The translations under genes and the position numbers were made by a program. DNA of 64,000 nucleotides from Chitinophagaceae bacterium (lineage in GTDB: Bacteria > Bacteroidota > Bacteroidia > Chitinophagales > Chitinophagaceae): contig SAIX01000011.1 of assembly GCA_004028765.1 (NCBI GenBank), positions 24,503 through 88,502 on the forward strand, read 5' to 3'. Below, piece after piece: positions 18,777 through 26,055 of the stretch; the stretch's first letter is position 1; every line of letters begins with the position of its first letter. Under the pieces are notes generated by a model, which was not told the DNA's origin, did no database searches, and worked only from the letters and a program-made list of their open reading frames with translations.

Positions 18777-19124
18777 TATTGTCTGTTTTTTGGAAAATCT
18801 TATAATACATCAGCCAATATCTGTATGTTGCCCGGAGTTAGGAAAATAATTCCTGCAGTTGGCCTGGCCACTATAAACGCGATTAGCTAAAACCAAATTA
18901 CTGAAGACTGGCCAGAAATCCTATAGCTAACGGGCCAAATACAAAGCCCGGCTTTTACAAAGCGAGTGTATGCGGCTGTTTAACTTATTCAAAACTCGCA
19001 GGCAATATCTATCTCACAAATAAAGAACACACTGAAATAAACGATGCAAAAAATATATAAGATCGTATTTTAAAACCGGGAAAAGAAAAAGAACCCCGTT
19101 GTTCCTTTATAAGAATGCAATAAA
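18777..19124. other. Divergent intergenic region, no gene seen
   Basis: About 350 bp separating the minus-strand peptidase from the plus-strand GH31 gene; presumably holds both promoters. I found no exact TAnnTTTG element and no strong repeat. Confidence 0.45.
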
Positions 19125-21266
19125 ATGAGAAAGAAATTATTAGTGTTTACCTGCCTGGTTGCCTGCATAAGTGTTGTTACAGGGCAAAAAATAAACTGGA
19201 CGCCTGTGGCGCCCGGTATATGGAAAGGAGTGGTGGGTGTGCCCGAATCGTATGACCTGTTGAAGGCTTCAGGTTCTCACCCCAACAGCGAAGCGCTGGA
19301 AAAAATCATGCAGTCCGCTTTCCCTTTTGAAACGGATATGGCAGTCGGCCGGATTACTGATGGGAAAACCTCACTGCGTTTTCCGCTGGAAAAAGAGGAA
19401 CAACTCTATGGGTTCGGACTGAATTTTCAAACTGTTCACCAGCGGGGTAAGATACTGCAACTGCATTTGGACCATTATGGCGGTAAAGACAATGGCCGCA
19501 CCCACGCACCCACACCTTTTTATGTATCATCAAAAGGATATGGTGTGTTTATTAACTCAGCCAGGTATATCAATGTATATGCAGGAACAGGTGTTCGTAA
19601 AGAAAGTAGGACGCCGGCTGTTGCAAAAGACCGCAATACAGACAAAACATGGAGCTCACGTCCTTATTCCGATGCAGTAGAGATCATGGTTCCTGCACCC
19701 GGTGTTGAAGTGTATGTATTCGCGGGACCAACGCCCATGGATGCCGTGCGCCGGTTCAATTTATTCAATGGCGGCGGTGTATTGCCACCACGCTGGGGAT
19801 TGGGTTTTACGCAAAGGGTTAAATCATTATACACTTCTGCAGAAGTGGAGAAAGAAGCCGCAGATTTTTCTGAAAAAGGTTTCCCGCTTGATTTTATTGG
19901 TCTTGAGCCTGGCTGGCAAAGCAAAGCATATCCCGGTACGTTTGAGTGGGATAAGAACCGCTACCCCGAGCCCGGGAAATTTGTACAACGGATGCTGGAT
20001 AAAAATATCCGCCTCAACTTATGGATCAATCCTTATGTTTCAAAAGATGCGCCTTTTTACAATGCTATACAACCGTACACCGGCTCTCACACCGTGTGGG
20101 TGGGTGAAGTGCCCGACTTTACAATCCCGCAGGCGCGCAGTGCATTTTTCGGGCAGTTAAAAAAGAGCCAGGCGGATATCGGGGTCAGCGGATACAAAAT
20201 AGATGAAGTGGATGGGTACGATTATTATCTCTGGCCCGACGTTGCAACATTCCCTTCCGGCATCAGTGCAGAACAGATGCGGCAAACTTTTGGTATGCTT
20301 GCCATGCGTTATTCCGCTGATATCTTTCATGAAAAAAATCAGCGGACATTCGGATTGGTCCGTGCGAATAATGGCGGAGGTGTATCGTTGCCCTATGTGA
20401 TCTACAATGATTATTACAACCATGAGGATTTTATCACTGCCCTGATCAATAGCGGAACTGCAGGTGTTTTATGGACTCCGGAAGTGCGTGCTTCCAAAAC
20501 TGCCGAAGAATGGATACGTCGTTTTCAGACAGTCATCTTTTCACCGATGGCGATGATCAATGCATGGTCGAGCGGAACCAAACCCTGGTCGTATCCCGAA
20601 GTGGCTTCCCAGGTCAAAGAACTGGCACTGTTGCGCATGCGCATGATGCCATACTGGTATACGGAGTTTGCCAGGTACCATTTTGAAGGAACACCACCTT
20701 TTTATGGAATGGCATTGGAAGAAGGGTTTAAACAGGAGATCAAAAAAGACGCGGCCAACAAAAACCTGGACGAAAATCCTTATGCAGAAGCTACTTCTAA
20801 AGAAATTAAGGACCAATACATGGCGGGCGAATACCTGCTGGTAGCGCCCTTGTTTACAGGACAGACCACCCGGAAAGTTGTATTGCCCAAAGGCAAATGG
20901 TATGATTTCTATACCGGTGAACTGGCGGGTGATGGAGAAGTGATTACGGTTACACCGGGCCTCGATAAAATCCCTGTGTATGTAAAAGATGGTGGTATCA
21001 TTCCGATGATGCCTGCCATGCTGCATGCACCCAAAGCCAGTGAGAAGGTTGACCTGGAGATCCGTTATTACGGAACCAAACCCGGCTATTACAAACTCTA
21101 TGACGATGATGGTGAAACCTTCAACTATGAAAACGGAGCCTACAGTTTCCTGGAAATCAGGGTAACAAAAAATGCAGCAGGAAATTTTGTGGGCACGATT
21201 GCTGATCCTGTGAAAGGGAAACCGAATACGGTAGGAAATGTAACATGGAGATTCATGTCAAAATAA
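19125..21266 (+). CDS. Glycoside hydrolase family 31 (alpha-glucosidase/xylosidase type), secreted
   Basis: 713 residues with a signal peptide (1 to about 20). Order: N-terminal GH31 beta-sandwich (about 25-215), TIM barrel (about 220-560) and C-terminal sandwich domains. The barrel begins PPRWGLGFTQRV and includes LNLWINPYVSKDAPF; the putative nucleophile is D360 in GYKIDEVDGYD, a variant of the usual GH31 W-x-D-M-N-E. The departure from the classical motif suggests a substrate other than plain maltose-type alpha-glucosides. An alginate-lyase-family gene starts 21 bp after its stop, so both probably act on one acidic or branched polysaccharide. Confidence 0.87.
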   Translation: MRKKLLVFTCLVACISVVTGQKINWTPVAPGIWKGVVGVPESYDLLKASGSHPNSEALEKIMQSAFPFETDMAVGRITDGKTSLRFPLEKEEQLYGFGLNFQTVHQRGKILQLHLDHYGGKDNGRTHAPTPFYVSSKGYGVFINSARYINVYAGTGVRKESRTPAVAKDRNTDKTWSSRPYSDAVEIMVPAPGVEVYVFAGPTPMDAVRRFNLFNGGGVLPPRWGLGFTQRVKSLYTSAEVEKEAADFSEKGFPLDFIGLEPGWQSKAYPGTFEWDKNRYPEPGKFVQRMLDKNIRLNLWINPYVSKDAPFYNAIQPYTGSHTVWVGEVPDFTIPQARSAFFGQLKKSQADIGVSGYKIDEVDGYDYYLWPDVATFPSGISAEQMRQTFGMLAMRYSADIFHEKNQRTFGLVRANNGGGVSLPYVIYNDYYNHEDFITALINSGTAGVLWTPEVRASKTAEEWIRRFQTVIFSPMAMINAWSSGTKPWSYPEVASQVKELALLRMRMMPYWYTEFARYHFEGTPPFYGMALEEGFKQEIKKDAANKNLDENPYAEATSKEIKDQYMAGEYLLVAPLFTGQTTRKVVLPKGKWYDFYTGELAGDGEVITVTPGLDKIPVYVKDGGIIPMMPAMLHAPKASEKVDLEIRYYGTKPGYYKLYDDDGETFNYENGAYSFLEIRVTKNAAGNFVGTIADPVKGKPNTVGNVTWRFMSK

Positions 21267-21287
21267 CAAACAGGTAAAACGCATACC

Positions 21288-22463
21288 ATGTACAAGAAGG
21301 TGGTAATACTGTGGCTGTCGATTTGCTGCATGTCGGCAAAACCGATCGGGCCTGATTCAGCAGTAAAGAAAGAAGTGATTAATGTTCTTCGCAATCAGAT
21401 ACTGGCAGAAGCGGCCTGGGCAATGAAAGAACAGCCCATTACGGTTACCGCACAAAGCTCCCCGAGAAGCGCAGGAGGCAAACATGATTTTTTTTCCGAA
21501 GGTGATTACTGGTGGCCCAATCCTTCGAACGCGGATAGTCCTTATATCCAGAAAGATGGTATGACGAATCCTGAAAATTTTACGGCGCATCGCCTGGCGA
21601 TGATCCGTTTCAGCCGGATCGTAGGCGCATTGGCCGCTGCCTGGCAACTGACCGGCGACAAAAAATATGTACTGCACGCCATGCAACATTGCAAAGCATG
21701 GTTTGCGGATAAAGAAACCTACATGAACCCCAACCTGCTGTATGCGCAGGCCATTAAAGGCAGGTTTACCGGGAGGGGTATTGGCATTATCGACACCATA
21801 CAACTGATGGAAGTGGCACAATCACTGCTGCTGATGGAAAAAGCGGAAGGAATGGACCAAGCCGCATTATCTGTGATCAGGAACTGGTTCGTAGAATACC
21901 TGCAGTGGCTGACAACACATAAGTATGGAAAAGATGAAATGAATGCAGAAAACAACCATGGTACCTGCTGGGTAATGCAGGTGGCAGCTTTTGCGAAATT
22001 TACGCACAACGATACATTGCTGAGATTTTGCAGCGAGCGATACAAAACTGTATTACTGCCGAACCAGATGGCTGCCGATGGAAGTCTCCCGCGCGAACTG
22101 AAAAGAACAAAACCGTATGGTTATTCTGTTTTTAACCTCGACGCATTCGCAATGATCTGCCAGATATTGTCTACCAAAGAAAATGACCTCTGGAACTATA
22201 CAACCCCTGACGGCAGATCAGTAAAAAAGGGTATTGATTTCCTGTACCCCTATGTAGCCGATAAAAATAAATGGCCGTTTGCACATGACGTGATGTATTG
22301 GGAAGATTGGCCGGTGGCACAGCCTTTTCTTGTTTTTGGCGCAGATGCTTATAATAACAACCAATGGTTGAACACATGGAAAGGCCTGGAGCATGATCCT
22401 AAAGTAGAGGAAGTGATCAGGAACCTGCCCATACGACATCCCTCGATCTGGCTTAATAAGTAA
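21288..22463 (+). CDS. Alginate-lyase-family polysaccharide lyase, secreted
   Basis: 391 residues with an N-terminal signal (1 to about 17). An (alpha/alpha) toroid lyase of the alginate_lyase superfamily (PF05426): the catalytic-type NNHGTCW motif (N222-N223-H224) and GDYWWPNPSN near residues 72-81 are visible, as is DGSLPRELKRTKPYGYS. Related proteins cleave alginate or glucuronan (PL5/PL38-like). Translated 21 bp after the GH31 gene in one unit. Exact substrate and PL family are not decided by eye. Confidence 0.83.
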   Translation: MYKKVVILWLSICCMSAKPIGPDSAVKKEVINVLRNQILAEAAWAMKEQPITVTAQSSPRSAGGKHDFFSEGDYWWPNPSNADSPYIQKDGMTNPENFTAHRLAMIRFSRIVGALAAAWQLTGDKKYVLHAMQHCKAWFADKETYMNPNLLYAQAIKGRFTGRGIGIIDTIQLMEVAQSLLLMEKAEGMDQAALSVIRNWFVEYLQWLTTHKYGKDEMNAENNHGTCWVMQVAAFAKFTHNDTLLRFCSERYKTVLLPNQMAADGSLPRELKRTKPYGYSVFNLDAFAMICQILSTKENDLWNYTTPDGRSVKKGIDFLYPYVADKNKWPFAHDVMYWEDWPVAQPFLVFGADAYNNNQWLNTWKGLEHDPKVEEVIRNLPIRHPSIWLNK

Positions 22464-22559
22464 ACGACCGGAAAATAGTATGAAAAAATTACCTGTCAGC
22501 CTGCTTTTACCTGTCGCCTCATAATTTCAGTGCTTCTTTTGTTTACCAAGGGTAATCTC

Positions 22560-22888
22560 AATTTTCTACCGAGGGTCTCAACGCAGGTGATACGTCCACC
22601 AGCGGGAACGATGTATTCCAGCACTTTGGTAACATGGTTAAAACACATGCACGCAGATATTTTCACCAGCGTTTTTATAAAAGCAGCAACTATAATATTG
22701 AGGAAAATCTCAGGCTAAAATCTTTGTACCCGTTAATGGGTTTAATCCCGCGGTCTTTCAGTTGTTTTAATAATCCCGGCATAAAAAATACCTGCTCTGC
22801 ATTATGCAGGTAAGCGCTCAGACTCATCCGGGTGAAGGAAAATAAACACCGGTGCTATATCTCCCGTTCCATATAAAAATGCTGGCAC
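22560..22888 (-). pseudogene. Remnant of a second ATP-grasp gene, internally deleted
   Basis: The minus strand matches the intact ATP-grasp gene at 24480-25460 throughout, with many substitutions. Matching blocks include CGTTAATGG/ATCCCG, CAGTTGTTTTAATAATCCC and GCAGGTAAGCGCTC. A stretch equal to 24930-25085 of the intact copy (156 bp, 52 codons, residues about 126-177 with the Gly-rich ATP loop) is missing; both deletion ends carry TTCC. The N-terminal 35 codons are absent: the remnant is fused at about 22880-22888 to the start of a TonB-receptor gene. Frameshifts and stops leave no usable frame. Confidence 0.85.
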
Positions 22889-23015
22889 CTGAAAGTGGCA
22901 GTTTTGTTTAATCAGATAAGATTCTTCCACGTATAGTAGTGGATTGTGCAGTAACAGCGCTGGTTGCAAATATGCATACCAGGGCATATACCGCAATGCG
23001 GAGTAAACACCTCAT
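22880..23015 (-). pseudogene. Remnant 5' end of a TonB-dependent receptor gene
   Basis: ATG at 23015 opens a classical signal peptide (MRCLLRIAVYALVCIFATSA, then VTAQ) followed by STTIRGRILSD, the first strand of a carboxypeptidase-regulatory domain as found at the N-terminus of SusC-like and TonB receptors. A TAA at 22908-22910 interrupts it, but the same frame continues TKLPLSGASIF, the expected next strand, before running into the ATP-grasp remnant. So this is a receptor gene that lost nearly all of its length by deletion. It lies directly downstream of the poly-Cys ORF and its hairpin. Confidence 0.7.
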
Positions 23016-23042
23016 GGGTAAAAGATTATGTAATGAATAATA

Positions 23043-23060
23043 GCCCGCAGTAAAGCGGGC
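23043..23060 (-). terminator. Hairpin between poly-Cys ORF and receptor remnant (possible attenuator)
   Basis: Minus strand GCCCGC-TTTACT-GCGGGC, a 6-bp all-GC stem, 42 nt after the poly-Cys ORF stop and about 28 nt before the receptor start codon, followed by TATTATTCATT, an imperfect U-rich tail. The position suits a leader-peptide attenuator; termination is not proven. Confidence 0.4.
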
Positions 23061-23102
23061 AACAGACAAGTAAATATGACTGGCAATCAGTAATGGCTGA
23101 GA

Positions 23103-23231
23103 TCAACAGCAACAGCAACAATAGCAGGAAGAAGTAGAGACAATGGAGATCAGCCGTTTTCTGGTAGCGGCAAAGTACAGTTGTGATTCATTTACGGATG
23201 AATGCAGATTTTCCCGTATGTCTTGTTTCAT
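23103..23231 (-). CDS. 42-residue ORF ending in a poly-cysteine tract (leader-peptide candidate)
   Basis: Minus-strand ORF from ATG 23231 to TGA 23103. It encodes a charged N-terminal part (MKQDIRENLHSSVNESQL), a basic/hydrophobic middle (YFAATRKRLISIVSTS) and the C-terminus SCYCCCCC, with six Cys in the last seven residues, the codons alternating TGT and TGC. The start lies 14 nt downstream of the 17-bp palindrome at 23246-23262 and the stop precedes a GC hairpin and a receptor-gene remnant. Poly-Cys upstream ORFs act as cysteine-responsive attenuators in mycobacteria; the same logic would fit a sulfur-acquisition operon here. Alternatives: a peptide substrate for the nearby ATP-grasp ligase, or a chance hexanucleotide repeat. 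No signal peptide. Confidence 0.55.
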   Translation of the reverse strand: MKQDIRENLHSSVNESQLYFAATRKRLISIVSTSSCYCCCCC

Positions 23232-23245
23232 AGGATTTTTATTAA

Positions 23246-23262
23246 TCTACTAAATTGATAGA
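23246..23262. promoter_or_regulatory. Palindromic operator, site 1 (poly-Cys ORF)
   Basis: TCTACTAAATTGATAGA, an imperfect 17-bp palindrome shared with sites at 25510 and 28611. On the minus strand it directly follows TATACTTG, one mismatch from the -7 element TAnnTTTG, so it would cover the transcription start; this suggests a repressor site. Confidence 0.75.
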
Positions 23263-23432
23263 CAAGTATATAATCTCTCTTCGGAACAAAAAGAAAAAAT
23301 ATACGGATACTCATTTTTATTTTTCGAATTATGGAAAAAGAACAAAAAGAAATGCCGGTTATGAATATAACCGGCCCCGTTTCTCATGTTGTTTGTAGAA
23401 AGAACCCCTATCGTTAAGTAAACCCGCTTTAT

Positions 23433-24458
23433 TTATGCAACCACTTCAGCCTGTATAATAGCTTCACTGAATCTTTCCATTTCTTCCAGTTGCGGACTGC
23501 ATTGCAACAGGAAAAAATCAACACCTGCTTTTTCAAATGCAGCAATCCTGTCCTGTACCTGTGCGGGTGTTCCGGTCAAACCACTGCGTAAACCGCGGTT
23601 TGAAACCGAATATTCTTCCAGTGAAACAGTCTTTTCCAATTGCGTGCCTGCCAGCCATTGCTGATAATTATTGTATCCGGGACTTCCTTCCAGCACATTC
23701 GTTATTCGTTCCAGCTCTTTTTTTACTTCCTGCTCGGTATTACGGATAATACTATAGGCCGCTACACCAAACTGCATCGGGGGTAATCCTTTTTTGTCAC
23801 GCCTTTCCCGTATTTCGCGGATGCGATTGGCAATCGTCTGCGGATCATCTCCATGCATTACATAGCCGTCACAGGTTCCTGCAATCAGGTCTTTTGCTTT
23901 TTCAGATTCACCACCAGCATATAACAACGGGAGCGGATCGGGTTTGGGTTGCAGTACATTGTCTTTTACTTCATAGTACTTGCCTTTGAAACTGAAATGA
24001 TCCGAAGTCCATACACTTTTCAGTATATGCAGCCATTCTTCTGTTCTTGCATAACGGTCATCGTGCTGTTCAAACTGCACGCCATATTTTTCAGCTTCAT
24101 CTTTCCACCAGCTTGATACGACGTTGAGTGAAAGACGCCCGTTGCTGATATGCGCGATATTGGCTGCCTGTTTCGCCAAGAGGGCAGGGTTATGAAAAGT
24201 AGGCCGCACCGCCACCATAATTTCCAATTGCTGCGTAACAGCAGCCAGTGCAGCAGCCGTACTCCAGGCATCGAGCGAAGGATGCTCTACACCTTTGATA
24301 TCATTCAGGTTCAGCTCTGCGATCAGCGAAAGGTGATACCCCAACTCCTCACTCCGGATGGCTAATTTTTTTACATAATCCCAGTCCGGCTGCATTTGTT
24401 CATCTTCCACATTGCGGAGCCATCCGCCAAAAACCGGCATCCAGTATCCATATTGCAT
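23433..24458 (-). CDS. LLM-class FMN-dependent monooxygenase (sulfonate/sulfone type)
   Basis: 341-residue TIM-barrel flavin monooxygenase of the bacterial-luciferase-like class. The sequence follows the SsuD/SfnG branch closely: YGYWMPVFGGWLRN at the N-terminus, AVRPTFHNPALLAKQAA, ISNGRLSLNVVSSWWKDE, EQHDDRYARTEEWL and KPDPLPLLYAGGESEKA. These enzymes use reduced FMN and oxygen to cleave C-S bonds of alkanesulfonates or dimethylsulfone, releasing sulfite for sulfur nutrition. It starts 21 bp after the ATP-grasp gene in the same operon, whose promoter carries operator site 2. No flavin reductase gene is nearby. The substrate is inferred from family and context. Confidence 0.85.
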   Translation of the reverse strand: MQYGYWMPVFGGWLRNVEDEQMQPDWDYVKKLAIRSEELGYHLSLIAELNLNDIKGVEHPSLDAWSTAAALAAVTQQLEIMVAVRPTFHNPALLAKQAANIAHISNGRLSLNVVSSWWKDEAEKYGVQFEQHDDRYARTEEWLHILKSVWTSDHFSFKGKYYEVKDNVLQPKPDPLPLLYAGGESEKAKDLIAGTCDGYVMHGDDPQTIANRIREIRERRDKKGLPPMQFGVAAYSIIRNTEQEVKKELERITNVLEGSPGYNNYQQWLAGTQLEKTVSLEEYSVSNRGLRSGLTGTPAQVQDRIAAFEKAGVDFFLLQCSPQLEEMERFSEAIIQAEVVA

Positions 24459-24479
24459 GTTAATCTATATTTATGAGGT

Positions 24480-25460
24480 TTATAAAGCATGCGCATATCC
24501 GGATACACCTGCTGCATGGATTTTTTCTTCGAGAAAATCAACCAGTTTCTCATGCGGGTTAAACCCGATTACATTCACTGCATCTGCCACAAAATTTGAC
24601 AGCGCATTTATATCGTAATACAGAATTTCACCAGTCCGTTCATCGGTCATGTATTCAATGCCACCTACATCAATTCCTGCCTGCTGTACAATTTTTTCGA
24701 TGGCTGCAATTACATTGGCCGGTGGTGTATAGGCTTCTACTTGTAAACCGTTTTTAGGCGCATCCAGTGCACAGGCATTTCTGACCAGTTCTTTGCCGCC
24801 GGTGGTCTGACAGATATCGGCAGGACAAAGATTAAAGGACTCTCCGCTGGTGTATACTTTAATGGCATAGAGAAATTTTCCGCCGAGGGTTTCAACGCGG
24901 GTGATATGTCCGCCAGCGGGAACAATATATTCCTGTACCAATGCTGTATGATCAATGCCGAAAGAAATATTGTTCTGAATCACATCTTCTTTCAGTGCAT
25001 CAATTGTATCATAACGGGTGATACCGGCACCACTCCCCCCGATATTGGCTTTCACCACAATCGGAAATCGTAAACTTACTGCCGCTTCCAGCACTTTGGT
25101 TACATGGTTCACGACACGGGCACGTGGATATTGTAACCTGAGCTTTTGTAAAAGCGTCAACTGTAATGCTTTGGACGTCTCATACTGAAAAGCTTTATAC
25201 CCGTTAATGGTTTTAGTCCCGAAATCTTCCAGCTGTTTTAATAATCCCAACGTAAAAAAAATACCCTGCTCCGCATTACGCAGGTAAGCGCTCGGGCTCA
25301 TCCGGTTGAAGAACAATGAATATTTCGGTGCAATATCTTCCGGATCGTATAAAAATGCTGCAGGATTCAGCCTTTCATAGGGTATGCCTCTTTTATCCAG
25401 TTCGGTAAACAAAGGTTTGAACCAGTCCGGGTGTTCATGGTAAATCGCTATCGGTTTCAT
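24480..25460 (-). CDS. ATP-grasp ligase, RimK-like
   Basis: 326 residues. ATP-grasp fold: N-terminal pre-ATP domain with YHEHPDWFKPLFTELDKRG and FFNRMSPSAYLRNAEQ, ATP-binding loop FPIVVKANIGGSGAGITRY (about 132-150), QEYIVPAGGHITRVET (about 176-191), and the Mg-binding end GEILYYDINALSNF. Such enzymes join a carboxylate to an amine or thiol via an acyl phosphate; here the partner is unknown. Start is ATG 25460; an in-frame TTG at 25517 lies inside the operator and is rejected. First gene of a two-gene unit with the monooxygenase. A decayed second copy lies at 22560-22888. Sulfur-linked role is inferred from the operator and neighbour. Confidence 0.82.
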   Translation of the reverse strand: MKPIAIYHEHPDWFKPLFTELDKRGIPYERLNPAAFLYDPEDIAPKYSLFFNRMSPSAYLRNAEQGIFFTLGLLKQLEDFGTKTINGYKAFQYETSKALQLTLLQKLRLQYPRARVVNHVTKVLEAAVSLRFPIVVKANIGGSGAGITRYDTIDALKEDVIQNNISFGIDHTALVQEYIVPAGGHITRVETLGGKFLYAIKVYTSGESFNLCPADICQTTGGKELVRNACALDAPKNGLQVEAYTPPANVIAAIEKIVQQAGIDVGGIEYMTDERTGEILYYDINALSNFVADAVNVIGFNPHEKLVDFLEEKIHAAGVSGYAHAL

Positions 25461-25509
25461 GTTTTCTGTTTTCTGTGAATGGGAATGCAAAATAGGCACA
25501 GAATAAAAG

Positions 25510-25526
25510 TCTACCAAATTGATAGG
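25510..25526. promoter_or_regulatory. Palindromic operator, site 2 (ATP-grasp / secreted protein)
   Basis: TCTACCAAATTGATAGG, matching 15 of 17 positions of site 1. It sits between the minus-strand ATP-grasp gene (start 50 bp away) and the plus-strand gene at 25550 (24 bp away), so it can control both. Confidence 0.72.
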
Positions 25527-25549
25527 ATATAATTATTTTTACCAAAAAA

Positions 25550-25996
25550 ATGAAAAGAACAACATTTATGCTGGCTTTGCTTCTCTGTTTAGGGGTGTCA
25601 GCACAAAACAAGGGCACAGTTCAACAATCAGCTGTCGACGGGCATGGGTACTTCACGGTAGAAAACTATTACAAGGTTAAATGGGGATTTGCGGAAGAGT
25701 TTATTCATCTGTGGACTGTTAACCATTACCCGCTGCTTAAAAAAGCCATTGAAAAAGGCGATATCATCAGCGTCACTGCCAGCAAACCCAAGCTGCACAG
25801 CGGCGAGGATACCCGGTGGGATTTTCGGGTAACGATTGTTTTTAAAAATGCAGAACTCGCATTTGATGAAAACCTCACAACTCCTTACAAAAAGCAATTG
25901 TACCCGGACCTCGATAAGCTGACCCGCGATGAACAGCACCGCTTTGAATTACTCCTTGCACACTGGGATATTCAGACAGCCATACTGAATCTGTAA
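25550..25996 (+). CDS. Secreted hypothetical protein
   Basis: 148 residues, not recognised. A clean signal peptide covers residues 1-18 (MKRTTFMLALLLCLGVSA-Q), leaving a small, soluble, rather charged mature protein with aromatic-rich segments (GYFTVENYYKVKWGFAEEF, WTVNHYPLL) and a C-terminal helix (EQHRFELLLAHWDIQTAI). It shows no catalytic motif that I can name; the pattern of short strands and helices could suit a ferredoxin-like (dimeric alpha/beta barrel) fold. Its start is 24 bp from operator site 2, so it probably belongs to the same regulon as the divergent ATP-grasp operon. Convergent with the thioredoxin-like gene. Confidence 0.75.
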   Translation: MKRTTFMLALLLCLGVSAQNKGTVQQSAVDGHGYFTVENYYKVKWGFAEEFIHLWTVNHYPLLKKAIEKGDIISVTASKPKLHSGEDTRWDFRVTIVFKNAELAFDENLTTPYKKQLYPDLDKLTRDEQHRFELLLAHWDIQTAILNL

Positions 25997-26055
25997 GAAC
26001 TGCTGACTATTCCAGCGTACAAGGGTTATTAAATCCTATTGCACTTGAAAATATA

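Noticed and set aside
23103..23126. Poly-Cys tract as a plain AACAGC microsatellite
   Set aside because: Kept as an alternative only: the repeat is short, interrupted by a Tyr codon, in frame at the exact 3' end of an ORF with a well-placed start and operator, so a coding reading is preferred.
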